From: Clostridia bacterium
GTDB lineage: Bacteria; Bacillota; Clostridia; Oscillospirales; Acutalibacteraceae
Length of the DNA stretch: 10,892 nucleotides
Direction: 5' to 3'
NCBI GenBank assembly: GCA_017501865.1
Contig: JAFVWD010000085.1
Span: 1-10,892 of the forward strand
Shown piece after piece: positions 1-7,135 of this stretch. A program made the position numbers and the translations under genes. Under the pieces are notes generated by a model. The model saw nothing but the letters and a program-made list of their open reading frames with translations. It was not told where the DNA came from and did no database searches. Numbering within the stretch: position 1 is the stretch's first letter; the number at the start of each line of letters is the position of its first letter.

Positions 1-52
1 AAATTATTTTTATATAATAAAAGAAGTTAAATTAGAAAATCCCGAAAAAGTA

Positions 53-781
53 ATGAGCGAATACAAATCCACAGGAAGCCTGGAGTTGAGAAATAAGCTC
101 GTTATGCACTATCTGAATCTTGTAAATCTTGCTATTTACAGTATGCGTTCTGTTTTGTTATCAAACGTTCCTTTTGAAGATTTCTTTAACCAGGGTGTTA
201 TTGCTCTTATAGATTGCTTAGAACGTTATGACCCTGACAGGGGTGCAAGCTTTGACACTTACAGCTACTTGGCAATACGCGGTTCTATACTTAAATATAT
301 GAGAAAGCAGAATTGGCTTACTAACAGAGCCTGGGATGCTCAGAATAAAATTTCTCAGGGCAGAAAGTTTTTGGAACAGAAGCTTATGCGAGAACCGACT
401 GACAGTGAATTGGCAGAGTATCTGGGTATAACAGAGCAACAGTTAAATCAACGAATAGTGGAAATCGCTTCAATAGACACCATATCTTTTGAAGAAATGA
501 TAGAACAAGCCTGGGAAGGTGTAATTGAAAAATCAATGGACAATTCCGGTTCTCAGGTAGACAGCAATTTGTTGGAGAATGAGCTTCGCGGTGAGCTTGC
601 CAAAGCAATTGATTGTCTGGACCCTAAGGAGAAGCAGATAATCTCACTTTACTACTATGAAAACCTCAATTTAAGAGAAATTGGTGAGGTTTTAGACATT
701 TCTCAACAAAGAGTTTCACAAATTCGCAAAAAAGCACTTGACAAACTATATGAAAAAATGAAAGAATATAGATGTGACTGA
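53..781 (+). CDS. fliA: Flagellar RNA polymerase sigma factor (FliA/SigD, sigma-28 family)
   Basis: This is the alternative sigma factor that directs RNA polymerase to late flagellar and chemotaxis promoters. Region 2 spans about residues 10-90, with the core-binding and -10 recognition segment RYDPDRGASFDTY (58-70) followed by IRGSILKYMRKQNW, a FliA-type signature. Region 3 spans about 93-150. Region 4 spans about 185-235, with a helix-turn-helix at 205-229 (LREIGEVLDISQQRVSQIRKK). The 242-aa length fits the family. The start is uncertain: the ATG at 53 has no convincing Shine-Dalgarno, and the same frame stays open to the left window edge with no ATG, GTG or TTG upstream, so the true start may lie outside the window. 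It is followed 33 bp later by flagellar rod genes, as expected for a clostridial motility operon. The family call is very secure; the 5' end is not. Confidence 0.95.
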   Translation: MSEYKSTGSLELRNKLVMHYLNLVNLAIYSMRSVLLSNVPFEDFFNQGVIALIDCLERYDPDRGASFDTYSYLAIRGSILKYMRKQNWLTNRAWDAQNKISQGRKFLEQKLMREPTDSELAEYLGITEQQLNQRIVEIASIDTISFEEMIEQAWEGVIEKSMDNSGSQVDSNLLENELRGELAKAIDCLDPKEKQIISLYYYENLNLREIGEVLDISQQRVSQIRKKALDKLYEKMKEYRCD

Positions 782-814
782 TTTTTAATAAAAGCGTCAG
801 ACGGAGGCTAAAAT

Positions 815-1570
815 ATGTATTCAGGTTTTTATACTCTCGCTTCGGGAATTTTAACAAGACAAAATGAAATTGATATTCTCGGTAATAACCTTACAAATAT
901 CAAAACACCGGGCTATAAAGCAGACAGAGTTGAAACATCTGCTTTTGAAATGGAGTTAATGGTAAGAATGGAAAACGGTCAACCTACCGTTTTAGGTGAC
1001 GGTGTAGGTCAGGTTTCTTCTATTGTTCAGGAGGTTCATACTATAATGGATGCCGGTATAATAGAGCAGACAAACCGTGAGCTTGATGTTGCTGTTAACG
1101 GTGACGGATTCTTTAATATACGCACAGCTGACGGTCAGCTGGCAATTACTAAAAACGGTAATTTTGATCTCGACGAGCAAGGCTATTTGTGTCTTCAGGG
1201 TGTAGGTAGAGTTTTAGGTCAGAACGGTGAAATTTACATAGGACAGAGTGGCTTTACAATTGCTCCGAATGGTGCTATTACATCTGCTGACGGTAATTAC
1301 ATAGACACTCTTCTCATAAATAAGCCTGCTGAGGGTATAGTTGTTACAAAGCTTGAAAATTCTGCATTTCTTGTACAGGGTGCAGGTGATTTGGTTGCTG
1401 CAGAGAATTACACAGTAATTCAGGGCGCGTTAGAAACTTCAAATGTTGATATGAATACTGAACTCACAAAGCTTATAGAAGCACAAAGGTCTTTCCAGCT
1501 TTACAGCTCAGCAATGCAAATAGTTGATCAGATGGATCAGAATGCTACAACTAAATTAGCATCAGTTTAA
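815..1570 (+). CDS. flgF: Flagellar basal-body rod protein, FlgF/FlhO type
   Basis: This is a structural subunit of the flagellar rod, exported by the flagellar type III apparatus without a cleaved signal. The N-terminal rod domain carries the hallmark NNLTNIKTPGYK at residues 24-35. The C-terminal rod/hook domain ends with the conserved EAQRSFQ (222-228) and an amphipathic helix. The hook-type beta region lies between them. The length of 251 aa is normal for FlgF/FlgG. The start is firm: GGAGG at 803-807 lies 7 nt before the ATG. The paralogue downstream has the same architecture, so the pair corresponds to flhO/flhP of Bacillus or flgF/flgG elsewhere. Calling this one FlgF rests on gene order more than on a diagnostic residue; it could equally be labelled FlgG-like. 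Confidence 0.9.
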   Translation: MYSGFYTLASGILTRQNEIDILGNNLTNIKTPGYKADRVETSAFEMELMVRMENGQPTVLGDGVGQVSSIVQEVHTIMDAGIIEQTNRELDVAVNGDGFFNIRTADGQLAITKNGNFDLDEQGYLCLQGVGRVLGQNGEIYIGQSGFTIAPNGAITSADGNYIDTLLINKPAEGIVVTKLENSAFLVQGAGDLVAAENYTVIQGALETSNVDMNTELTKLIEAQRSFQLYSSAMQIVDQMDQNATTKLASV

Positions 1571-1630
1571 TGAATTTGTTCTAATTAATGTTACGGTATT
1601 TATAAGCTCATAAACGAAGGAGAAAGCATT

Positions 1631-2362
1631 ATGAAAACAGCATTTTATGCAGGTGCAAGCGGTCTTTTGGCTAATCAGAAGGCAATGGACAATATAGCAA
1701 ATAATGTAGCTAATGTCAGTACTTTCGGCTACAAGCCACAAAATATATCTTTCCAATCTCTTATTTATGATGAGATGTATGTTAATACACCTACTGATCC
1801 TGATAAAGGCCATGGGGTAAAAACAGTTATTAATGACTCAAACTTTAATCAGAGCTCTTTAAGTCTTACAAATTACGGCTTGGACTTTGCTATTACAGGA
1901 GATCCGTTATTTGCTGTTGAGGTTGACGGTGAAATCGGTTATACACGTGACGGTACCTTCAGCATTGGTATGGATGGCGAAACCGGCTATCTTGTAACTA
2001 CATCAGGAGGGTTTGTACTTGACAAAAACGGACAGAGAATAGTTCTTGAGAAAAAGCCGGGTACAAATAATTTTAATGTTGACGGTTTAATGCAAAGAAT
2101 AGGTCTTTATAGCTTTGACAATCCTAATTATTTAACACCGGTTCAGGGTAATCTTTACGTTGTTTCTGAAAAAAGCGGTCCTGCAGTAGCAGTTAATGAT
2201 AATACAGGTTTACTTCTTCAGGGGGCACTTGAAAATTCGGGAACTAATCTTGCAGAAGAAATGACAGATATGATTACTGTTCAAAGAGCATATCAGTTAG
2301 CGGCAAGAGTTCTCACAACAGCAGAAGAAAATGAACAAACTATAACAAAGCTTAGGAGATAA
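1631..2362 (+). CDS. flgG: Flagellar basal-body rod protein, FlgG/FlhP type
   Basis: This is a second rod subunit and paralogue of the preceding gene, most likely the distal-rod protein. The N-terminal rod motif NNVANVSTFGYK sits at residues 24-35. The C-terminus, VQRAYQLAARVL (217-228) ending in TKLRR, is close to the classical FlgG ending, in which an AQRAYE-like helix is followed by LRR. The length of 243 aa is usual. AAGGAG at 1617-1622 lies 8 nt before the ATG. A 60-bp gap separates it from the upstream gene; I see no terminator or convincing sigma-28 promoter in that gap. The last codons contain the Shine-Dalgarno for cheC, which starts 2 nt after this stop, so translation of the two genes is probably coupled. 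Confidence 0.91.
   Translation: MKTAFYAGASGLLANQKAMDNIANNVANVSTFGYKPQNISFQSLIYDEMYVNTPTDPDKGHGVKTVINDSNFNQSSLSLTNYGLDFAITGDPLFAVEVDGEIGYTRDGTFSIGMDGETGYLVTTSGGFVLDKNGQRIVLEKKPGTNNFNVDGLMQRIGLYSFDNPNYLTPVQGNLYVVSEKSGPAVAVNDNTGLLLQGALENSGTNLAEEMTDMITVQRAYQLAARVLTTAEENEQTITKLRR
2354..2358 (+). promoter_or_regulatory. cheC ribosome binding site embedded in the end of flgG
   Basis: AGGAG is formed by the final Arg codons of flgG (AGG AGA TAA), 6 nt before the cheC ATG at 2365. Ribosomes finishing flgG therefore reach the cheC start directly, which suggests translational coupling. Confidence 0.75.
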
Positions 2363-2364
2363 TT

Positions 2365-2982
2365 ATGGCATTTGAAAATTATGAATTAAACGAAATGCAA
2401 TTTGATGCTTTAAAAGAAATAGGTAATATCGGTTCGGGTCACGCAGCTTCAGCATTGTCTTCAATGCTCGACAGACCTATTGATATGAATGTTCCGCAAA
2501 TCAATATTCTTGATTACAATGATGTTGTTAATAATTTAGGTGGTCCTGAGAATGTTCTCGCAGGCATATTAATGTCATTAACAGGCGATGTTTCAGGAAT
2601 GATAATGTTCCTTATACACAAGCCTTTTGTTGAACTCCTTTTAAGCAATCTTCTTGGAATGGAAGTTGAAGATCTGGATCTTGATGAAATGAGTCAGTCT
2701 GCACTTAAAGAGGTTGGCAATATTATAGCCGCTTCTTATGTTAACGCAATTGCAGAGTTGACAGGTCTCTCTATTGAAATTTCTCCACCTGAGCTTTGCA
2801 TTGATATGGTTGGTTCGGTTCTGAGCCTCCCCGCAATTTATTATGCAAATATCAGTGATAAGATAATTTTTATTAAGGATGAACTCGATAAAGAAGATGC
2901 TGCTTCATCACAGATTATTTTGATTCCTGATGTTGATTCTCTTAAGAAAATTATGGAAAGTTTGGGGTTGGCAGATATATGA
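2365..2982 (+). CDS. cheC: Chemotaxis CheY-P phosphatase CheC
   Basis: CheC removes phosphate from CheY-P and acts in adaptation together with CheD in the cytoplasm. The protein is an internal duplication, and both phosphatase signatures [D/S]-x3-E-x2-N-x22-P are complete. In the first half they are D14, E18, N21 and P44; in the second half S112, E116, N119 and P142. Both active sites therefore look functional, as in true CheC; CheX has only one and FliY is a longer flagellar switch protein. The length of 205 aa fits CheC. The stop overlaps the cheD start by 4 bp (ATGA), a spacing often seen for proteins made in fixed ratio. CheC is known to bind CheD and inhibit its deamidase activity, so the adjacency is meaningful. 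Confidence 0.95.
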   Translation: MAFENYELNEMQFDALKEIGNIGSGHAASALSSMLDRPIDMNVPQINILDYNDVVNNLGGPENVLAGILMSLTGDVSGMIMFLIHKPFVELLLSNLLGMEVEDLDLDEMSQSALKEVGNIIAASYVNAIAELTGLSIEISPPELCIDMVGSVLSLPAIYYANISDKIIFIKDELDKEDAASSQIILIPDVDSLKKIMESLGLADI

Positions 2983-3467
2983 GTCAGAATGTTGTGGTTG
3001 GCATATCTGATTTGAATGTTGCTAAAAATGGCGATGTTCTTGTTACCTATGCGTTGGGGTCATGTATCGGAATTTGTCTTTATGATGAATCGGTAAAGGT
3101 TGCAGGGCTTTCTCATATTATGTTACCTACAAGTGAGGGCTTTAATCCTTCGGGTAAAGAATTATGGAAGTTTGCAGACACCGCAATCCCTGAGCTGTTA
3201 AAGAAAATGGAACAGTTAGGTGCCAACAAATTCAGAATAAAGGCTAAAATTGCCGGTGGAGCACAGATGTTCCCGGGTTTTAATAATACTTCACTTTCTT
3301 CTATAGGAGAAAGAAATATTGTTGCCGTAAGAGAAACATTGAAACAACTCCGTATACCTATTTTGGCTGAAGATGTTGGTAAGGACTACGGAAGAACACA
3401 GTTTTTTGACTCTTCAAATGGTCAAATGAAAATAAAGGCTGCTTTACGCGGTGAGTGGGTATACTAA
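2979..3467 (+). CDS. cheD: Chemoreceptor glutamine deamidase CheD
   Basis: CheD deamidates specific glutamines on methyl-accepting chemotaxis receptors and forms a complex with CheC. The catalytic residues expected from the CheD family are present: C29 in ALGSCIG, H46 in LSHIMLP, and T23 in VTYALG. They sit two residues further along than Cys27, His44 and Thr21 of Thermotoga CheD. The conserved IAGGAQMF (91-98) and GERN (110-113) segments are also there. The length of 162 aa is normal. The start overlaps the cheC stop (ATGA). The upstream GGGG-rich Shine-Dalgarno is weak, so translation probably depends on coupling to cheC. This is the last gene of the motility operon; a strong terminator begins 11 bp after its stop. 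Confidence 0.95.
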   Translation: MSQNVVVGISDLNVAKNGDVLVTYALGSCIGICLYDESVKVAGLSHIMLPTSEGFNPSGKELWKFADTAIPELLKKMEQLGANKFRIKAKIAGGAQMFPGFNNTSLSSIGERNIVAVRETLKQLRIPILAEDVGKDYGRTQFFDSSNGQMKIKAALRGEWVY

Positions 3468-3478
3468 AATACATAAAC

Positions 3479-3514
3479 ACAGGCTGTAAAAAACGAAAGT
3501 TTTTTACAGCCTGT
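3479..3514. terminator. Bidirectional rho-independent terminator between cheD and the copper unit
   Basis: This is a perfect 16-bp stem (3479-3494 pairing with 3499-3514) closed by a GAAA tetraloop. On the + strand it is followed by TTCCATTTTTT, ending the flagellar transcript. On the - strand it is followed by GTTTATGTATTTT, ending the convergent copA transcript. Its place between two converging operons fits a shared terminator. Confidence 0.9.
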
Positions 3515-3531
3515 TTCCATTTTTTGATAAT

Positions 3532-4017
3532 TTATTTAAGCTTATTAAAGAATTTTCTGTAGGTAACTGTACCAAGTGCGGAAGTAAGCTCAACATCATC
3601 TGCATTGGGTTCTCCTGCAGCAGAAAGTTTAAGGTCAGCTATAATATCAACAGTAAATTCAGTCGTACCTTCGGTGTTTAAGTCGAGGGTTATATTTTCT
3701 TTTCCGTCAGAGGTTTTCCAAAAGTTTTCATTAATTACATATTTTAACTGAGCACCGTCGCAAATAATATCATCCTTCGGGGTTACCGTAATCTGAATTT
3801 TAGCGGTAGAAGGCTCGTAGCTTGAAAAAATTCCGAGGAACTCTGCTTTTTCCTGTCCCTTTATATAGTTCTTTATTTCAACCTTTACATCATAAAATTC
3901 GTAAAGATTTTCAGTTGTCAGTTGTTTTGATTCTTTTGCAGTTCCTAAAAAAATACCAACCGCAACAAGTGAAACAACTGCTATTGTTACAGCAATAATC
4001 AAAATTGTCTTTTTCAT
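3532..4017 (-). CDS. Small membrane-anchored exported protein of unknown function, downstream of copA
   Basis: I do not recognise this 161-aa protein. It starts with a short basic end (MKK) and a hydrophobic segment at about residues 4-25, which would act as a signal anchor or signal peptide; there is no lipobox cysteine. The rest looks beta-rich (for example KIQITVTP and TEFTVDI) and could be an extracytoplasmic Ig-like fold. It has one cysteine, in IICDG, and no Met-, His- or Cys-rich metal-binding cluster. It starts 11 nt after the copA stop, and its Shine-Dalgarno AAGGTGA (4022-4028) lies in that gap, so the two genes are almost certainly co-transcribed. Co-transcription suggests, but does not show, a role in copper homeostasis or the envelope. 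A shared terminator follows. The coding call is secure, the function open. Confidence 0.85.
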   Translation of the reverse strand: MKKTILIIAVTIAVVSLVAVGIFLGTAKESKQLTTENLYEFYDVKVEIKNYIKGQEKAEFLGIFSSYEPSTAKIQITVTPKDDIICDGAQLKYVINENFWKTSDGKENITLDLNTEGTTEFTVDIIADLKLSAAGEPNADDVELTSALGTVTYRKFFNKLK

Positions 4018-4028
4018 ATAGTCACCTT

Positions 4029-4235
4029 TTAAATTTCTTTTGCATCATATCCTGCGGCTTTGACTGCTTCAATCAGTACATTGATGTCAACATCATCTGA
4101 AAGGGTTGCTGTTGCAGATTTTGCTTCTAAATCAGCTACAGCATCTGTAACACCGTTAATTCCTTTTAAAGCAGTTTCAACGTGCGCTTTACAGTGATTG
4201 CACATCATTCCGTCAACTGAAATTGTTTTTGTCAT
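4029..4235 (-). other. Possible internally initiated CopZ-like chaperone within copA
   Basis: An in-frame ATG at 4235-4233 begins exactly where the C-terminal HMA domain begins and would give a 68-aa protein ending at the copA stop. It is preceded by AAGGAAG (4244-4250) at a spacing of 8 nt, as good as the sites before real genes here. The product would have MTKT, GMMCNHC with CxxC, and a complete HMA fold with the GYDAKEI ending, so it would resemble a free copper chaperone of the CopZ type. The caveat is that lysine/glutamate codons in the linker produce such purine runs by chance. Internal initiation is an inference. Confidence 0.35.
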
Positions 4236-6578
4236 AGTAACATCTTCCTTCTTTTCTTTTTTTGGTTTATTTATATACTCATCATCAAATGAGTGTACAG
4301 ACTTGAAAAATCGTAATCTGAGCGCATTAGAAACAACGCAAAGAGAGCTTAAGCTCATAGCGAATGAACCTAACATAGGTGTAAGCTTTATTCCGTACAT
4401 CGGGAAAAATAATCCGGCAGCGACGGGTATTCCGAGTATGTTGTAGAAAAATGCCCAGAACAAATTCATTTTAATATTCTTTATAACTGCTTTGCTTAAT
4501 TCAAATGCAGTAACGGCATCCTGCAGAGTACTTTTCATAAGAATAATGTCTGCTGAGTCAAGGGCAATATCAGTACCGGCGCCTATTGCGATTCCGACAT
4601 CGGCTGTTATAAGAGCAGGCGAATCGTTGATTCCGTCACCGACCATAGCTACCCTTCTTCCTTGTTCTTTTAAGCTTCTGACATATTTCTCCTTTTCATT
4701 TGGCATAACCTCTGCAATAACTTCATCGGCACCGACCTCATCGGCAACGTATTCTGCAGCAGAAGTGTTATCACCTGTAAGAATAATAACCTTTCTACCT
4801 GAGCTTTTTATTGCTTCAATAGCAGCTTTACTTGAAGGCTTTACGGTGTCAGCAATTGAAATAATTCCGACAGCGCGTTTGTTTCGTGCAAATACAAGGC
4901 TTGTTTTACCTTGTTTGTTAAACTCATCGCTCTTTTCTTTGAATTCACCTTCAGCAATTCCGTGTTCAAGCATAAATTTGTAGTTGCCGGCAAACCAGAA
5001 ATCACCGTTTATTGTAGCAGAAACACCTTTGCCTATTTCTGCAGAGAATTCTGTAGATGGAATAAGGTTTATCTGTTTTTCGGTTGCTTTTTCCCTTATT
5101 GCATTAGCCAACGGGTGCTCACTACCTTTTTCAAGAGAAAATGCATACGATAAAAATTCATCCTCTGAAAAGCTTTTATCAATAATATAAATATCGGAAA
5201 CAGACATATTACCTGAAGTAACGGTTCCCGTTTTGTCGAGTACAACAGTATCAACCGATGATAAATTTTCAAGTGCTTCAGCAGATTTAATAAGAATTCC
5301 GTTTTCGGCAGCTTTTCCGGTTCCAACCATAATAGCGACGGGAGTTGCAAGCCCTAACGCACACGGGCAAGATATAACAAGAACTGTTACTGCCATAGAA
5401 AGTGAAAAATCAACAGGCTCACCAAGAAGTAACCATACTAAAAAGGTTAAAATCGCTATGCCTATAACAACAGGAACAAAAATACCGCTTACCTTATCGG
5501 CAAGACGTGCAATAGGTGCCTTGGTACTCCCTGCATTGTCAACCAACTCAATTATCTGAGCTAATGTAGTGTCATTACCTACCTTTGTAGCAACCATTTT
5601 AAAAGTACCGTTTTTATTTATGGTGGCACAAATAACATTGTCATCTTTTGATTTGTCTACAGGTATGCTTTCGCCTGTTACTGCAGATTGGTCAACAGAA
5701 CCCTCGCCCTCTACAACAATTCCGTCAACAGGAATACTTTCACCCGGTCGTATAATGAGTGTATCACCTGTTCTTACATCCTCGGCGGAAATGGTTATTT
5801 CGTGTCCGTTTCGTATAACATTGGCACTTTTTGGGGCTAATTCAATTAATTTGCCGAGTGCGTCTGAGGTTTTTGCTTTGGAACGGGTTTCCAGATATTT
5901 ACCGACAGTAACAAGTGTTAAAATCATTGCTGCGGATTCAAAATACAGCTCGTGGGAATATTTGTGCAAAAGCTCAGGATTATTGTGTCCTGAGGCATAA
6001 AGCATATAATAGAAAGAAATTACTCCGTATATAAATGAGCAGGAGGAGCCTATAGCAACTAACGAGTCCATATTAGCAGCCCTATGATACAGCGCCTTGA
6101 AGCCTGAAATAAAGAATTTTTTATTTATTATCATTACAGGCACAGTTAAAAGGAGTTGTGTAAGGGTATTAACTAAAATATTTTCATTGCCTGCAATAAA
6201 AGTAGGCAAGGGGAGTCCCGCCATACTTCCCATTGCAATATACATTAAGGGAATTAAAAACAATATAGAAGAAACAAGTCTTTTCTTCATACTCTTTTGC
6301 TTGGTATCCTCATTTTTTTGTTTTTCATTCCAGGAAGCTCTTATTGTATTGTCATCTTTTTTTTGATTTTTTAATGAAGCACCATATCCGATTGAAATGA
6401 CGGCATTGATTATAGCTTCTTCACTTATTACTTTTTCGTCATATGTCACAGACATATTTTCATTTAAAAGATTTACAGAAGCATTGCTTATACCGTTAAG
6501 CTTTTTTACTGCTTTTTCAACATTACTCTGGCACGCAGCGCAGGTCATACCTGTAACATTAAAGATATTTTGCGTCAT
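4029..6578 (-). CDS. copA: Cu(+)-exporting P1B-1-type ATPase CopA with HMA domains at both ends
   Basis: This membrane pump uses ATP to export Cu(+) and protect the cytoplasm. Residues are numbered from the ATG at 6578 (849 aa). The N-terminal HMA domain has GMTCAAC with C13 and C16. The membrane part follows, then the actuator motif TGES (301-304), the transport-site CPC (404-406), the phosphorylation motif DKTGT (448-452, D448), the nucleotide-binding SEHPLA (H488) and the hinge GDGIND (647-652). Cu(+) specificity is supported by Y712-N713 and M741-x2-S744 in the last two helices. A lysine-rich linker leads to a second HMA domain with C793 and C796. The start is set by AAAGGTG at 6585-6591; a GTG at 6587 overlaps this site and is therefore unlikely. 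C-terminal HMA domains occur in other clostridial CopA proteins. Confidence 0.95.
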   Translation of the reverse strand: MTQNIFNVTGMTCAACQSNVEKAVKKLNGISNASVNLLNENMSVTYDEKVISEEAIINAVISIGYGASLKNQKKDDNTIRASWNEKQKNEDTKQKSMKKRLVSSILFLIPLMYIAMGSMAGLPLPTFIAGNENILVNTLTQLLLTVPVMIINKKFFISGFKALYHRAANMDSLVAIGSSCSFIYGVISFYYMLYASGHNNPELLHKYSHELYFESAAMILTLVTVGKYLETRSKAKTSDALGKLIELAPKSANVIRNGHEITISAEDVRTGDTLIIRPGESIPVDGIVVEGEGSVDQSAVTGESIPVDKSKDDNVICATINKNGTFKMVATKVGNDTTLAQIIELVDNAGSTKAPIARLADKVSGIFVPVVIGIAILTFLVWLLLGEPVDFSLSMAVTVLVISCPCALGLATPVAIMVGTGKAAENGILIKSAEALENLSSVDTVVLDKTGTVTSGNMSVSDIYIIDKSFSEDEFLSYAFSLEKGSEHPLANAIREKATEKQINLIPSTEFSAEIGKGVSATINGDFWFAGNYKFMLEHGIAEGEFKEKSDEFNKQGKTSLVFARNKRAVGIISIADTVKPSSKAAIEAIKSSGRKVIILTGDNTSAAEYVADEVGADEVIAEVMPNEKEKYVRSLKEQGRRVAMVGDGINDSPALITADVGIAIGAGTDIALDSADIILMKSTLQDAVTAFELSKAVIKNIKMNLFWAFFYNILGIPVAAGLFFPMYGIKLTPMLGSFAMSLSSLCVVSNALRLRFFKSVHSFDDEYINKPKKEKKEDVTMTKTISVDGMMCNHCKAHVETALKGINGVTDAVADLEAKSATATLSDDVDINVLIEAVKAAGYDAKEI

Positions 6579-6584
6579 CAAATA

Positions 6585-6591
6585 CACCTTT
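6585..6591 (-). promoter_or_regulatory. copA: copA ribosome binding site
   Basis: AAAGGTG lies 6 nt upstream of the ATG at 6578. It overlaps the alternative GTG codon at 6587, so the ATG is chosen as the start and the protein is 3 residues shorter than the longest open frame. Confidence 0.8.
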
Positions 6592-6613
6592 CTGTTGTTT
6601 GTGTAACATAAAT

Positions 6614-6642
6614 ATTATACATTTTCATAACTTTTTAGTCAA
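6614..6642 (-). promoter_or_regulatory. Sigma-A promoter of the copper unit
   Basis: On the - strand, TTGACT (6637-6642) is separated by 17 bp from TATAAT (6614-6619), a near-consensus promoter with optimal spacing. The predicted leader is only about 30 nt. The 17-bp spacer argues against MerR/CueR-type control, which uses an overlong spacer. An imperfect dyad, TGTA-N12-TACA (6602-6621), covers the -10 and start region and might be an operator, but it matches neither the CopY box (TACAnnTGTA) nor a GC-rich CsoR site. Confidence 0.85.
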
Positions 6643-6648
6643 GAAACA

Positions 6649-6690
6649 AAACACAGGAAACTGCAAAGTGAATTGCCGTTTCCTGCGTTT
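6649..6690 (-). terminator. Terminator after the GNAT gene
   Basis: The hairpin has an 8-bp core CAGGAAAC/GTTTCCTG (6654-6661 with 6678-6685), extended outside by AAAC/GTTT after one mismatch and inside by GCAA/TTGC after another, with loop AGTGAA. On the - strand it starts 3 bp after the GNAT stop and is followed by GTTTTGTTTCTTG. The U-tract is imperfect, so efficiency may be moderate. Its far edge is only 6 bp from the -35 box of the copA promoter. Confidence 0.75.
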
Positions 6691-6693
6691 ATT

Positions 6694-7131
6694 TTATATT
6701 GTTTTTTCCATTTTGATATGTGGTACGTTAGCTTCAATGAAAATGTCACTTACTGTTTTATATCCACATTTTTCGTAAAATTGCTGAACAGAAAATTTTG
6801 CTTCTAAGAAGAAATAATTATATCCTTCAGATGAAAATGTTGTCTCTATAAACTCAAGTAATAATTTGCCGAGACCTGATTTTCTGTATTCAGGCAAGAA
6901 GCAAAATCTTTGAATTTTTAGTTTTTTATCTGATATTAAATTACACCTTGCGGTTCCTACAGCTTTTTTGTTATATAAAACTAAAATGTGTTTGCACAGA
7001 GAGTCGGGGGTATCAAACTCATCAAGCTCAATATTTTCCGGAACTCCCATTTCGTTTATGAAAACATTTCGCCTTATATTTAAAGCTGCCTCAAGCTCAT
7101 CATTTGTAGTAACAATTTTAAATTCTGTCAT
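6694..7131 (-). CDS. GNAT-family N-acetyltransferase (ElaA/YjcF-like)
   Basis: This is a cytoplasmic acetyl-CoA-dependent acetyltransferase of 145 aa; its substrate cannot be read from the sequence. The N-terminus IRRNVFINEMGVPENIELDEFD (19-40) and the end PHIKMEK (137-143) resemble the ElaA/YjcF group. Motif A for acetyl-CoA binding is LPEYRKSGLGKLLLE (79-93), and QQFYEKCGY (116-124) is the typical motif B region. The ATG at 7131 is preferred: it matches the family start and lies 4 nt after the stop of the upstream hydrolase gene. A longer frame beginning at 7215 would overlap that gene by 80 bp. There is no clear Shine-Dalgarno, so translation is probably coupled. It is the last gene of the transporter-hydrolase operon, and its link to sugar metabolism is unclear. 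Confidence 0.88.
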   Translation of the reverse strand: MTEFKIVTTNDELEAALNIRRNVFINEMGVPENIELDEFDTPDSLCKHILVLYNKKAVGTARCNLISDKKLKIQRFCFLPEYRKSGLGKLLLEFIETTFSSEGYNYFFLEAKFSVQQFYEKCGYKTVSDIFIEANVPHIKMEKTI

Positions 7132-7135
7132 ATTA

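Noticed and set aside
1571..1630. A sigma-28 promoter between the two rod genes
   Set aside because: The 60-bp gap has no TAAA-N15-GCCGATAA-like sequence; it is probably a simple operon spacer.
4492..4983. A 163-codon open frame on the + strand opposite copA
   Set aside because: It lies fully antisense to strongly conserved CopA domains, its translation has low-complexity Ser/Ala/Ile runs and no domain, and it is explained by copA codon bias. The same applies to the + strand frames at 5233-5559, 5569-6000 and 6097-6366.
6579..6587. GTG start for CopA at 6587
   Set aside because: The GTG lies within the Shine-Dalgarno AAAGGTG; the ATG at 6578 has the correct 6-nt spacing.
6614..6642. MerR/CueR-type control of copA
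   Set aside because: Such promoters have 19-20 bp spacers with a dyad inside; this one has an optimal 17-bp spacer and no such dyad between the boxes.
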